Shown here: positions 46,701 to 61,700 of the stretch, in pieces
Position numbering within the stretch: position 1 is the first letter of the stretch
Layout: each line of letters starts with the position of its first letter
Assembly: GCA_007449985.2 (NCBI GenBank)
Contig: VIIQ02000621.1
Location: 62,001-126,000 of the forward strand
Direction: 5' to 3'
Length of the DNA: 64,000 nt
From: Desmodesmus armatus
Lineage: Eukaryota > Chlorophyta > Chlorophyceae > Sphaeropleales > Scenedesmaceae
The notes under the pieces: model-generated
The model's database searches: none
What the model was told of the DNA's origin: nothing
What the model saw: the letters and a program-made list of their open reading frames with translations, nothing else
Program-made: the position numbers and the translations under genes

Positions 46701-49700
46701 ACACAATGTCCTTGGGTGTAATGCTGTTCAGGGCAGACAGTGCCTCGTCCAGTGCTGGCTTGGCAGCGCTCAGGTCCTTCTCTGCATCATCCTTGACAGC
46801 ACCGATCTCGGCGGCTTTCTTGGACACTTGGTCGACGATGACGGCAACCTTCTGCTTCTCTGCAGGTGACAACAGTCCGTGCCGCGCAAAAAAAAAAGTC
46901 AGACATTCTGCGCAGTTGCCCTGTGAGGCTTTGCAGACAATCGGGCTTTGATGCAGCAGTTGGTTCGAGGCGAGCGACGTGTGCAAGCCCAGCAGGCTCC
47001 CCTGCAATTTGGCCAACAAACATCCAAGAGGCCCTGTTCCTGCATCTTCTTCACAGCCTACCTTTCTCAGCAACAGCCGTTGACTCGCTGATGCTCTTGA
47101 GCAGGGCCTCTGCCTCCTTTGATGCTGCTGCCAGCTCCTGGTTCTTGATGGCCAGCTCGGCCTTCATCTTGTTCACGTCCTCCTTGGCCTCAACCATCTT
47201 TTGCAAACCAGCCTGTGGGACGAGCGTTGCAGACACAGCCAGCAGCTCGCAATGCACACTTCGTGACTGGTCTCAAGACACATGAGTAGGCTTTCTGCAG
47301 AAGATTGCCCCACACTATGATTGCCCGAGGCGTAGGGACCTGATGTGTCCTCTCCTGCACCTCAATACCGCTTGCTGTCACCCACCCACCCCAACAAACA
47401 CGACCAGAGATGTGTGCGAGGAAACTGAAGGCCACCTACTTGAATGCTTGCAGCGAGCTCCTGTGTATACGCCCACTTGCGGCTGTACAGCTCCTTGTAG
47501 CCCTGAATGAAGCTGAGGTAGCTCTTGGGCGTGACATACACATGCCGCCTGAACTTATCGAAGTATTCCTTGCAGGCAGCCGTCACATACACGTGAACGT
47601 GGCCCATCATCAGCTTCAGCTGTGAGCGGTCCTCTTCACTGCACGCCATCTTGAACTCGTCGATGAATTTCCCAGACACTGCAACATGAGCAGCAGCGGG
47701 GTACCCTCAGCAGCTGCTACAGCTGGTTGCTGCTGGTCGCAACTCCTGTGACGGCATGCAGATTCCAGGATTGAAAAGTGACGTCACTGTTTGCAGCTGA
47801 AATTCATCCAGCAGCAATCAGTGACGTCACTTTTCAATCCTGGAATCTGCATGCCGTCACAGGAGTGGCACCAAGCAGTCGCTGCGCGTAGCCATTCTGC
47901 TGGAAGGGCATTACCTGAGGTGAGAGCTTCTTCAGGCCAGGGCAGGAACCAATCGATCGTGCACCCGTTGATCAGCCCAGGGAACTGCTGGGCGCGTGTG
48001 CTGAACTTGTTGCCCACAGGGCTGAAGCACAGGATCACGTGCAGGTTGTCCCTCACGCGGTTGAGGAAGAAGGAGTACAGGTTGTCCCAGGTGTCGGTGA
48101 CGCCTGGCTGGGCTGCCTTCATGATTGGTCGGATGTCGTTGATGATCATGTCGAGCTCGTCCTTGGGCATCAACCCTGCAAGTTGCAGAACACACATGCT
48201 TGGTGCGCACCCACCCAAAGCCACTGCCGGCGGCCTGACCTGCAAAGTAAGTTCAGGCCGTTCTACTTTGCAACAGCAAACTATGTCGACCCACCTGCAA
48301 CCTCTCCAGTCATCAGCAGCTGGTTGATGTACTCCAGGAAGGCCTCGTCCTTCACCTCTGCATCTGTGAAGAGGAAGCAGACCGGCTGGCCCTTGAAGCC
48401 GGCAATCTTGTACAGGCCCTTGATGTCCTCCAGCAGGTTGGTGACATTGTAGGTCTGCAGCCAAAAGTGACGATCAACAATCATGATCAAAAGTGGTTTG
48501 TGGTGACAACAAAGAACCAGTAGCTGGTGCTGAGTATACAGCACACATTGTGCAGGTAACACCTACAAGTTTTGGATGCCAGGAGCGCGCTGACACTGCC
48601 TACAGCACTTGAAGACGCGTGTGCAGCCTAAGGCCTACCTTGGTGACGGTGATTTGGAAAGTGGTGGCACCATTGATATATGCTGCCAAGCGCGCAAGGC
48701 TTTGCTTGCCGCTGCCACCAACGCCAACAAGCAGCCCACTGCCCCTGGCCATCGCCATCAGACGGCTGGCCCTCATCAGATGCAGCAAGGCATCTGTGAA
48801 GAGGACCAGGTTGAGCTTGAACAACTGCAGGGCAAAACCGCACAGCAAAAAGGGCAGTGCGGGGTGCAACATGCATCAGTACATCCAGTCATTCAAGGTG
48901 TGTACTGTGCTGGCCCTGTCAACATCCGCTGAGAGCTGCCGTCTGCACAAGCGGCCACTTGAAGCCCCACCTTGGGACGACATGGCATGGGCTACCCGTA
49001 TCATGCAGCCTCACCTTGCTTTCCTCATTGAACTTGCGCTGCAAGGCCTCCACCCGTGTCCGGATCTCAGCCAATCCACCAGGCACTGCCTCGTAGTTGG
49101 ATGGGTGCGCATCTAAGACTTCACCAGTCTCGTCATCGCACACAGGCTCCCGCAGGAAGTCCACAAAGTAGAGGGGCTCATCCACCTGCAGGCAACATCA
49201 CAAATGCACACATTACAGCCCAGCCTTGCCACAAGTTACTGCACCATTCAGGCAATGAAGCCCCGAGTGCAGCGTTCAGTGCAGCAACTGCCAGGCAGAG
49301 GCGAAACCTGCATGCATTGTTGCCCTGCACCTCTGCATGCAACGGCATTTGCCGCGTGGCAACTGCGCTGCTGCGGCTTTTCCCGCAGAGCTCTTTTCAT
49401 GCTGCTCTTTGTTGAGCCTTCCCTGCGTCATTGCTTCAGCGCGTCTGTGGGCCCAGCCCAGCTGTGCTGTGTGTGTGCTCGGCATTGACAGCTCATTGCA
49501 GATGACAGCATACCTGCTTGCACAACTCAGGCGGGAACTCCGTCCTGCATAGGTCTGACATGGCCTTGTCCACCCAGCCCTTGTCGTCATAGTTTACCAG
49601 CTTGTCGGCAAACACACGGCGGCACTCGTGCACCCACAGCGCCAGCAGGTAGCCTTCAGGGCTTGAAACAGCACCGCCAAAGGGCTGCAACGTGACATTG

Positions 49701-52700
49701 GGGTTGGACTTGGGTGTGCTGAACCTGCAGGCATCAGGGATACGTGCGTTGACGCACAGTCAGCGTGGTGATTTGTGTGTTCTGTCCAGATGGCAGCAGC
49801 ACTACAGCACTGTTTCCATGTAGCAACTAAACAAACAAGGGCAGCACTGTCACCAGAAGATAGGATGGCAAACACCACTTGGGCGGGTGCAAGCAGCCAC
49901 CCACACTAGTCCTGTGCCAACAACCCTGTACATTACGCACCTGTCTCTTGTGGCCAGGATGATGCCCTGGAACACCTTGCTGAGCTCACGCATGTTGAAC
50001 AGGTAGTGGAACTTGGCAGGGGTAGGCAGCATCTTGGCCTGGATCTTGTTCCACAGGGTGATCGTCATTGGCACAAGCCTGCCAGCAACCTGCAAGCAAC
50101 GAGTGGTTGACTGTTCATTACATGCACCTGCCGCAGACTGCCCATGTCGGACGTGGGAGCTTCTGAACTGGCCCCCTTCTCACACGCCTACTCATGCACC
50201 AGCAGACTGTTGTGCACCAAAAAAGCTACTGCGCTGTATAAAGCAGAGGGCACGGCTGTCTGGTTGTCACCCCACCTGCACCACAGCATCTGAGAAGAGA
50301 TCTGTGCTAAAGCGCCCTTCCATCAGCTTGCCAAAGATGCCGTTGATTGCTGCCACACTAGGCAAAGGTACGTTGAAGATCGCAAACTGGCGCTTCAGGC
50401 GGTTGGGGATGTCATTCTTGCCACCACCTGCATACACAGCAAGGGCGCCAGGCTCATCTGCCGCTCGACTCCAACAGCCATGTCAACATTCCCAACAGTG
50501 TGGCTGTGCTGTCAATGAGAGCAAGAGCTGAGAAGACTTCACAGTAATAGTAACTGATTTCACAGTAACGCGGGAGGCACACACCTGGAGCATTCATGGC
50601 GGCAAGATAGCATGTGTCCACCACAAACTTCATGTCACCAATCGGCCTTTCCAGCCCGTACACTCCGCCCTGCTCCAGCAGCTGCCTGACAATCTCATTG
50701 GTGACCTGGTCGCCCCACTCATTGATGGCTGGCATGGAAATGTCATCCACAAACACACACATCTTCTTGCCTCCAGGTGGGCCAAACGTCCTGAACACAC
50801 GTACAGAAGGACATGTTGTGCGTACATCAGACCACTGTGTCTGCAGGTGTGCAGGTGTGGCGGATGCTAACAAGCAGGGTCCGCAACCAGGCAACCAGAG
50901 CTTCAGGCATGCGCAGGATGCTGCAGCACGCTCACATACATGTTGCGATGCTGAACATATAATGCCAACTCCGCCGGGCACCGCTGAGATGGAAGGCCAT
51001 TTACCTGCCCTGCCGCTTCTCCACAGCTCCCTCCACGGTCATCTGGAAGATCTGGGGCGTCGTGAGGCTGCTGAAGGTGATGGTCTTGCTGACAACAAGC
51101 TGCAGGCATACATCATGTGACAGATTGGTGTTGGTCGTTGTGCCAAGACAGGATTATGCTGCCAAAACATGCATGCCAGGCGCCAGTTGCTACAGACAGA
51201 GCTAGCCAGGATGTCAGCGGGTGCACACACTGCCATACCTCGCTGTTGAACTTGCCCAGGAACTGGTTGATTACAGTTGTCTTGGCGGTGCCGGGACCTC
51301 CCACCAACAGGCTTGCGCCGTTAACAGAGTGCACCAGGGTCAGCAGCTGGTCATACCTGCACAGACCAGGGCATGGTGATAGCGGCAGTGCACAGTATGT
51401 GACGGGAGGGTACCAGGTTTGAGTTTGACGTTGTGAGGGGGCATTGGCATGCCTCAAAAGCCTCAGCTAGACCATGGTGGCTGCTGAAAGCTGTTGTTGA
51501 GCTGTGCGGCGACATTCGAGTGAGATGCTGCCGGCTCACCTGACAGAGTCAAGAGTTGGAATCACCAGCTGTGCAAACTTTGGCTTCTCCTCAGCATAGG
51601 GGTACGTCCACTGTGGCACGCAGCCAGCCCAGTGCTGCCAAGAGCCGTTGGAGTCATTCACCAGGTACTCAAAGATGGTGTCTGTCTCTGACTCCCTGCA
51701 TGACAGATGCACAGTTCAGCAGACCAAATTGAGATGCAGTGGTGCATGGGTGGCCAGTTGCCAGACCTAAAGGACCTTTGTACCACCAAATTGAATAGAA
51801 AGGAAGCTTCAGCAGTGGCTGGGCCACCCAGTCTGGTGTGCAAGTAAGTGTTCAAGCTGCAGGCTGATCACGCCCAACACAGCACAGCAGCAAGGTGCCC
51901 ACAACCCACTTTGGTGGCAGGTTGTTGCCGCCAATGCTGCGCAGCTCTGAGTCAAAAGCTGGGCGCTGCTTCTCGGTGAGCAGACCACCCAAGCTCCAGC
52001 ACAGGCAGTACAGGAACAGCCGCTCCAGCTTGGCCTCCGGCAGCTGCTCGTGGCTGTTCTCATACCTGCAGCACGGGCATTGCAGTGTTGTTGTGGTTGG
52101 ACAGCAACACGGCATGCTCTTTTTCTTCAATCGAGTGGCTGTCGCTGCTCAGTGACCAAACAATGCCTGCCGCCTGGCTGATCCTCTTCCAGGCCCCTTC
52201 CACAGGCGCTCCCAGCACTTACTTGCTCAGCGTGGCAGTCAGCAGTGTGAGCAGGCTGTTGACCGTGCACACCGTCTCGTTGTACATCACTGGGTGGAGG
52301 TTGATCCTCACATACTCCAGCATGCGCGCCACATACTTGTCAAAGCATCCCTGCAAGGCTGCCACCATGGACTGATCCCGCTTGGCAAGCCAGGACTTGA
52401 CCACTGGCTCCCAGCCCAGCTCAGTGTCAGAGACGTAGATGATGCCTGCATGGAATGGCCAGCACCAACACAGAGGTGAGCCAGCCGCACAATAATTGGG
52501 CATAGTGGTGGTCGCATTCCATCATGACATGGCTGTCCTCACGACAATCTGAATAGGTAGTATGTTGCTGACAGACGTGGACAGCTCATGATCAGAGGGG
52601 CACCCACAGGGGCTACCTACCCGCTCGGGAGACAGTGGCGGGGCTGGCATTGTTGAGGTTCTCTGGCTCAAACATGGCCTTCATGGCTGAAGACATGAGG

Positions 52701-55700
52701 ATGCGGTCACCGTTAGCCAGTGTAAGCACCTGCAAACGGTACATAAACAACAGGTGCATAAAGATCAGTGCATTCGGCAGGCACCCATTGCATGCACATT
52801 CAAGGAGCCGCAAAGGAGGTCAGGTACAGCATATAACGTGAGCAAGGCATGGAAGGATGAGGTACTTTGACAACAGGCAACCCCACCTTGTTGTCGTCAA
52901 GCACAGTGTTGAGGTTCTCAATCCAGATGGCATCCACAGGGCCATCGAGCACGATCCAGGTGTTCTGGTTCTTGTTCTTAGCAGCCCTGTTGACAGACAG
53001 CAGAATTCATTGTGACACCAACCTGTAAAAGCAACTGACAGCAGCACTCAATGGACAGCACGCTGTGGATGCACAACTCACGGCAAATGTCGGCAGTCCT
53101 GCTGATGCCGTCAAAGTGCATAGCAGGGTGTTGCTACAGGCTGACAGCAGCCCAGCAGATCGGCAGCCAGCCACCCACCTGCGCCACAGGACTGCAAAGA
53201 TGCCGTCTGTCCAGTCACCAGTGGCGCTGTCCATGCGGCCAAACATCTGGGGCGCCGTAATGGCCTTGGGGTTCATGCGCCAGATGACGTGCCGGGTGCC
53301 CAGCTCTGTCAGGGCGCCTGCCAGCACCTCCATGATGGAGCTCTTGCCCGCACCACTTGGCCCCACAAGCATGATGCCGTGACGCACCTGTTGCACAAGC
53401 ACACAACATCAACATGTTCGGCAGTGGTGCACACTCATCCCCTGACAACTGCCCGGCAGTGCATGGCATGCAGCGGCAGGCACACCAGTGAAGCAGGCTG
53501 CTAGGTTCTTGGTCACTGCAACGGACCCATTCAGCGTACCAAGTAGGTCTCATACAGCTGGATGCACTTGTTGAGCCAGTTCTGGTGCAGCTGCAGGCCA
53601 CGCTCCAGTGCGACCTTCTCCAGAGCACGTGACACGTCAGCAAACTGTGCGCGCTCAGCCTTCAAGCCTGCAAGCAAACCGTGGTGTGTGTTCAGTTTGC
53701 TGCTGCAGCCCTGACTTGAACACGCTCCACCCAGTTCTGCTCAATCACAGTCCTAGAAGTCTGTGTGAGCCCTCAGAGGATTGTAGGGGGTGCCATCTGC
53801 TCAACACGCACCTGGGAAGAGATCATCAATCAGGCTCAGGAAGAGAGGCACGTCCTCTGCAACGTACTTGCTCATGTTCATGTCGCGCAGGGTGCGCATC
53901 AGCAGGTACACCTGCAACAGGGCAGCATGGCATTATGAAGATGGCGTCACCCGTAGCGACCTTAAAGCTGCCACTGCTGATGAGGATAAATGCCAGCAAT
54001 GCTGCCAGTTGCAAATTGCTGAACACAGCGGCTGGCAGTGTTGCAGAGGTGCTGGACTGAGCGCTGGGTTGCCTGCACGACTGCCTGGCGGCAGTGGCAG
54101 CCACGCACCTCGCTCTTGTCAGGGTTGGCGCGCTTTGAGGCACCAGCTGTACGCAGAACACTGAGGATGTTCCTGAGGCCGAAATCGTAGTGTGCTTGCT
54201 TGGACAGCTGCTGCTCGCAAAGGCCGTAGAGCACAAAGAACTTCTTGGACAGGATGTCGTTCTCCTGGTAGCCGCAAGCAGCCAGCTTGACCTGCAAAAG
54301 CGCCCACCATCAATGACATGATTGCTTCGATTGGCTGGCACTCGAAATTGGTTTCAACCGGCCACTGATGTCAGGTTGTGCACAGCTGTGCTAAGCCTGC
54401 AGCAGCACACTTGATCATGTGCCAATACCCCACCTCCTCACACCCCAAGGGGCCATCTGGCCCCTTACTGCCTTCCAATGCCACGAGGCGGTTCAGAGCA
54501 GTCATAGTCAGACGCAGTCTGGCTCTCACCTTGATAATGATCTGCCTGTTGGGCACCATCATGGTCACTCCTCTGAACAGGGCCTTCAAATTCTCTGGCA
54601 ACTCCTGGCGACCAGCATAGCCAGGGTTCTGCAGAGCATGACACAGCACCAATTGCTCGACAGTAGATTTCAGACATCCATCAAGATCTAGGTATGGTGG
54701 CTCTGCAGCTGCGCAGGGTTGTCACGTTGGCAACGCATGCTGTGGGTGCAACCAAACTCGACCAAGCTTACCATGGTGATGAAGAACCCGACGCGGGAAT
54801 CCAGGCTGACGGTGCTGCCATCTGTGAACACAAACGACTTCTTGCGCTCCCTGATGGCACTGAGGATGCAGTATATCTGCAGGACAGGGAGGGGGGGACA
54901 TAACCTTCAGCCACCACTGCCAGCAATGACATCTGCATGGTACCTACGATGCCGGGTAGGCAGAGGCTGCATGTCAACAAGCGCGCAACAAGGAGCCATC
55001 ATGCCTGTGTGTGCACCCCACCTGCTGGGCGCAGACCGACAGCACATCCAAGTTGATGCGGTTGAACTCATCGAAGCAGCCCCACAGGCCACTCTGGGCC
55101 AAACCCTTGTAGATCTTCCCCATGCCCTTGTAGTCCATCTGGTCACTGCAGTTGAACACCACCACGTACCTGCAAATGACACAGAACACACAAGCACATG
55201 ACCTTGTCAGGGACTCAGAGCACTGATCACCTATGCATGTTCTGGGCAGCGAGGTAACCAAAGTCAACTTGATAGAATAAAACAGCCGTTCCAGCACACC
55301 ATCGAAACGATGCCAACGACAGCTATGTAGTCAATGTCTGCTGCATGTCCGGCACCCAGAAGCGTCCGCAACAGCCGCCACCAACCAAGTGACACTCACT
55401 TGCCCAGTGTGTTGCCCAGGTCCTTGGTTGTCTCCGTCTTGCCTGTACCAGCTGGCCCCGCAGGCGCGCCACCAAGGAACATGCCCAGAGCCTTCGTGTT
55501 CACAACACACAGAAGCAGCTTGATGTGAACAATATTTTCAGTCCTTGAACGGCATTTCATATGGAAGCTATGTGCTACCGGCCATGTGCAGCTGAGGGCC
55601 GATGTGGTGATGCTTCGGCCCAAAGTGACAACAAAGCGCCACCCACCTGAGAGAGTGTGATGTAGCAGACGTCTGTCAGGGGTGTGATGACCAGGCGCTC

Positions 55701-58700
55701 CTTCACCCCCAGGTACTCGTAGCTGTACTCAAAGTCCACGTCACAGATGGAGATGATGGTGGTGTCCTTGTCATCACGCCAGTAGAAGCGGACTTGCTTC
55801 AGCCACTCAAAGTCAGTGGGGTCCCGATCTGTGCAGGCAGCCAATAAAAGCCAGGTGTCAAGCATTGGTCAATACCCGGGTTTTCATACGCAAGTGCAGC
55901 ACCATGATGGCAACCAGATCAACCTGGCTAAGTGGTGGCCACGCTGTTTCTGTCGCAAGTCTGCTACTGTTGAAGCAAGCGCAATCAACACCGCCAAGTG
56001 CCGCTAGCAAAGCACACCCAGACAGCGGTACCCATTGCGCACCTTCTTGCGCATGAGGTCCTCGGTGGACTCCTTCTGGTGCATGTGCACTGTGATGCAT
56101 GTCTCCAGGTTTGTGCGCTGGATGCGGGTCAGGTCAGTGCGCAGGGTGATCATGACCATCTCCCTGAACGCATGAAGAGAGGAACACAGAAGCAGAAGGG
56201 CAGCAGCATCGTTGCTATCCTCATGAGGATAGGCGGGCAGGCCTATCTTTGTTTCTGCACTCCCATATTCCTGGGCCGTCAGTGGATGGCTGTCTCAGGC
56301 TCATGCATGAGCTTGAACAACATTCCAATGATAACACCCGTGTTTGCATGAATCCCGTTGTCGGATCACTGATCCTGGCAGGTGCCTGGCATGCAGCATG
56401 TTGAATGGTGCTGCCTACAAAGGCACCCGGTGGGGCCCTGTAAGAGGCCTTCTGCCGGCTACAGGCAGCAGCACAATTGCACGCGCCTAGCACTCGTCCT
56501 GATAAACCACATGTGAGGACAGACACGTACTTGAGGATGGCATCCGTCTTCTTCATGTTCTTGGTCATGATCGTCTTGTCAGTCTTGGCTGCAACCAGCG
56601 CAGCCTGTGTGTCTGCCGTCCACTGGAACTGGATGCCCAGCAGGGCGATCTGAGCAGGGTGGCCGAAGATGAAGTCTTCTAGGGTCATCTCATACACGTT
56701 GCGCACAGCACGCTTGATCGTCTGGGCGCATGCACAAAACGTCAGGCATGTAGGTTAGAAGGTAAGGGCCAGCACCGGGCACACCTGCAGCTGCATCAAG
56801 ATGCGATGAATTGTTGCTAAAGATGCAACAACAGGCATAGGTGCATGCATGCACCAACACCAAAAGTGGCAGTGCATACCTGCTTGACCGTGTCCTGCAT
56901 GCCATCCACCAGCCGCTGCAGCCAGACCTCGATGTTGCCCTTGGCATCCACAGGACGCTCAAACTCAACCTGCAGGCCACATTTGGAATTTGGAAGAGCA
57001 CAATGAAATAGATCTGAAAATGGGGGCATCAGTGGTAGGATTCGATGCGCAGTGCTAACGCGACTGGTAACCTTCAGGCGACTGGTAACACTGGAATAAT
57101 ATGCTGATGTAACTACCAGCAGCAGCCACCCAATCCTTTTGCACAGGTGTTTTATTTCAACGGCAGCCATTAAATGTGTTCAAAGCACTGCCCCCTAGAA
57201 AGGCAGACAGTGTGATCTGCGACACTCCTGGCCGGCTGCTACCCACCTTCTCGCCCTGCTGGCTGAACATCTCCAGCATGCGTGTCTTGTCCACCTTGTC
57301 GAAGGTGACATTGGACAGGCTGTCAAACAGGCCAGACTGGAAGTGCGGCACAACACTGGGTGGGTCGCTGCCCAGGGACAGGATCTCCAGCAGTGTGGGG
57401 TCCGACACAAAGTAGAACCTGTGGTGGACAACAACAGTGTGTGAAACAAACATTGGCAGTGAGTAGAAGGCCGCGCCATGTACTGCAGCAGTCAAGCAGG
57501 GGTATCAAGCATGGCCATGTGCGGCGGCAGCATCAGCGCATGAAAGTAGTGCAGTGCCAGCTTCTACAGTCTGGTGTCGTGCCGGAGTCTGCCTGAGGTC
57601 GGCTGGCTGGCACGCCTGGCCAGTGAGCAGCTTCCAGCAACAGGACACACCTGGGGAACTCTGCACGCTTGGTTTCGAGGTAGGCGCTCAGGCTCTTCTG
57701 GCAGAGCTCCAGCTGCTCCAGCAGGTGGGGCAGCATGTTCTTCATCAACTCACTGCCGGCGCAGGTCACCACCACGTTCTGGGTCTCAATGGCTGACGTG
57801 ACAATCTGCATGGCAGCAGGGTCGGACGGGGGCCCCCGGGTCAATGAAGCCGCAACATGCTAGAGCAGACCAGACCTTACCAACTGCCAAATATGTTGCC
57901 GCCAGTGCAGCTGGTGTGCAGGCCGGCTGGACACATCCCACCCTGTTCTTGGTACTGAAGCAGCAGAGAGTGGCCAGCACAGCAAGCACCCGCAGCCCAC
58001 CTTCATGTAGTTCTTGTCGATGTTTTGGAAGCGCTTTGCCTCCTGTGGCAGCTGCTTGACGATGTCGCCACCAGAGAAGACAGCCTCCATGTACATCCAC
58101 ATGTTCTGCACGATGAGCCACTGCTCAATGACCTCAGACACTGTGCTCAGCTTGACAATCCACCCCTGCACCTGGTCCCTGAAGGGCGCACTGTACCTGT
58201 GTGGCGAACCCGGCAAGGTAGCATGGGTGGTGGTGCATTAGATCAGTGGTGCCCTGGTGGCTGGGATCTTCAGAGCACCGCCTCCGTTATTGTCAGAATA
58301 TCGTCAGAAAACACAAGACAGGTGCCACCAGCCAGGTTACCTGTTGGTGGCCATGCTGCCAAGTTGCATCTGGCTGTCTTCCAGCTTCTCAATGAGCTCA
58401 GTGGTGTCACTGGGCTTGAGGATGACGGGGCCCCGTGTCTTGTAGTCAGCAAAGACCTGCATCAGCATCGCGGCAGTACAATGATATTGCCTGGGTGTGG
58501 CGCAAGGGTTGAGGTGTGGTAATCCACAACAAGCCACGATCATGCTGCGCAGGCTGGCAGTGGGCAGTTGCAACAACAACCCAGCTAATTGTCAGACTTT
58601 GGCGTACGTTGCCACCTGCTTACCAAGTTGAGGGCAGCCCAGTCACTCTCGATGACAGCCAGCTTGGTCTCAATCTGCTCCTCCTTCACGGCAGCATTGG

Positions 58701-61700
58701 TGATCTCCTCCAGCTCCTCCCTGTGCCGCAGAATGTTGCACTCCAGCAGGTGCTGCAGCTTGAACACGTCCTCCGCCAGCTGGAGCTCGTGACCTACAGC
58801 AGGATCATACCAATTCAGGGCCGTTATTGCGTCGAGCGATGAAGCTCTTTGGATGAGCGCAACAACCTCACGGGCAGGGTACCGGCTTGTCTGCAACACG
58901 CGCACATTTGGTGAGCATGCCCGCGCATACGCCATGAACGAATCAAGTGAAGGTGCACTTCCGCCTCTCAACAACACCGCGAAGGCCGGACACCGGCTTG
59001 CTATGCCGTGCAAAGCCAGGAAGCAAACCCACCTGTTATCTGCATGATGGACTTCCAGTGCCGCTCGCGCATTGCCTTGTGAGCCAGCGCTTGGAACAGG
59101 GGCAGCATCTCCAGGAAGTTGTCGATCGTGTCCCTGCAGTCCACGTATGCTTGCCAGTCTCGCAGGGCCTTGGGCAGCTTCCTGCACTGGTTCTGGTACT
59201 GCAGCACCTGCTCGCCCCACTCATTAATCTTCTCCACCACATCCACCCAGAAGTAGTCACCATAGCCCTTGATGGTGCTGACAACAGTGGCGTACAGCCT
59301 GCATAAGCACGACAACATCAAATGGCTTTGCCATTGTGAGGAGGTGGTGCTGGATATCTCTTTCCTTCTGCATGCTGCACACAGAAGAGCCCAGGCAGCA
59401 TGATGCCGCATCTCACAAAGGCAAAACAGTTGCTTGCAAAGCTGTTGCATGACCGCTAGGAGTGCACAGGGTCAACGGCACTCACGTATACAGCCTGTCG
59501 AGCATGGTCACTTCCTTCTCTGTTTGTTCCAGCTCAGGGTACTTGGTCACTTTGAGGCCAAACAACTCCTCACCACTGCTGTAGTTCTCCCACTTGCGCT
59601 TGCGGACCTACAGTGTGCAATGCAATTGTGTCAGCTAGCTGCATGCACTCTACAGAGAGATACAACAGAAAGAACACAACAGTCCGCCAATGCGCAGAGC
59701 CCTTGAAGTTATGGAGTTGTGTGCAGCCCTCCGCCGTCTGGTGTTTTTGTGCAGTGGCCCAGGCTTCACGACAGCAGTGCCAGCTGCTCACCTCAAACAT
59801 CTGCTGGAACTTCTTTAGCCTGTCAACAGCCTCCATTGGAGACAGGCCAGGCACCATCGGGCCGTTGGCCTCCCAGTCCTTGCGGAATGCTTGTGCGTCT
59901 TGAACAAAGGCAGCCACGTCCTTGACCAACACACGCTTGAAGTTGACCTGTAGCAGGCAGTGTGCATCCGCCATCATTGTGCATCCGCCATCGCTTGGTG
60001 TTGCTATGCTGAGCGTCGCGGATTGCACTGGCGACCTGAGGCCATACCAAGTGGCCAAGCAGACAAGTCTGCCTGCTGGCTGGCTGCAGCATGTCAAAAC
60101 CCATCACAGCACAGCGGCACGCACCTGCAAGCGCGCAAGGTTGTCGCTGACTTCTGTGCCCAGCTTGCGCAGCTTCTTCCAGCCATAGCGCAGATCAGAC
60201 ACCATGCCGGCCTCTTCCTTGGGCACGCGGACCTGCACGCGGTGGCAAAATTGACTACGCTGTGAACTTGCGGCCAGTTGGTACATCAGATCTTGAGCCT
60301 GCATGGAAGGCTGAAGCCGCAACAGCGCCAGCACACACATGACTCCTGATACTTGCTCAGCGGTTCCTTGCGATTTGCAACGAAGTGGTGGGTCTCACCT
60401 CATAGCGCAGCAGCAGGCTGTACATCTCCTCAATGGGTGTGATCAGGGCGTCAATGTCCGCCTCCTTCTCACGAACCTGCAGCAACACAAGCAGTTGGCG
60501 TCAGTTTGGTTTGTTATTGTCCATCACACACAAGCACAGCACCCAGCAGAGGCTGCTCAGCTACACCATGACAGCATGAGGTGAGCACCAGATGCAAAAA
60601 TATGCAGCCTTCCTGATTATGTGACAGGAAAACAATGCTGTGCCACCATCCAAAGCAGTCGCTCACCTCATTGAGTATGTTCACCAGGTACCGCACATCC
60701 TCCAGGTCCTCCACCTTGCGACCAAGCTTCACAGTCGTATCCCTGCCAGCCGACAAACACGACACCATGTTACAACAGAAGCACCACCACCCTGAAAAGG
60801 CAACAAACCTTTCCCAATAAAGAGCAAAAGCTGAGGTGAACTTGACTGAGCACAGGCTGCCGCTGCAGCCCAGTTATGGAAAGCAGTACAGAACCCAAGT
60901 GGCATATGCTGACCTGATGTAGGTGTCAAAGGCCTTGAGGTCCTCTGCACTCTGGCCGTGCAGGTTCTGAGCAAACCTGGCCTTCCAGCTGGCAGCCTCG
61001 CTCTTCAAAGCATTCTTCAGCGGAATTGTTTCCAAGGACAAGGAGCCTGCAAGCAGTGCCATTGGCAGAAACCACTGTCACCAACAGGACAAGCGCCAGC
61101 AGCAACAAACTGGTGCCAAAACTGGCGCTTGGGCCACAACAAGAAGTTGGTTGCCATGAGCGCTTGTCACACAAAGGGCCCACACTCTAACATACACGCT
61201 GCAGCAACATGAAGGGGGGCTCCTCACCGATGTTGTACACAGGGGAGATGTTGGACACCTCAGTCTCGATGGCCATGTACTTCTTGAGCTCTGCCTCAAA
61301 GGCCTCAAGCTCAGGGTTTTGCTTCATGAAGGCCTCATAGGCAACCTGCAGTTACACCCACACACACAACATGTCAAGATGTGCAATGAGACCAGCAAGG
61401 TATGATGCATGTACTATCGCACACCTCAAGACATGGCTGGCATGTAGGTGTGAGATGCCTGCATACTAATTGGAGCTTCGGGTTGCAACTGCATGCCCGT
61501 TGGCAGTGCACAGCTGCGTGCGCAGGTACATACCTGCAGATCCTGGGTCCAGAGGAAGGAATACTTGTCAAACTTGGCCAGGTACTCTGCCACCTGCTGC
61601 TTGATGTGCTCTATGCTGCCAGTCAGCAGCAGCACACTCTTGACCACCTCCTTGTCCCGGGCGATGAGGTCGTGGTACGTTGGGGGGCCATTGACCATGC

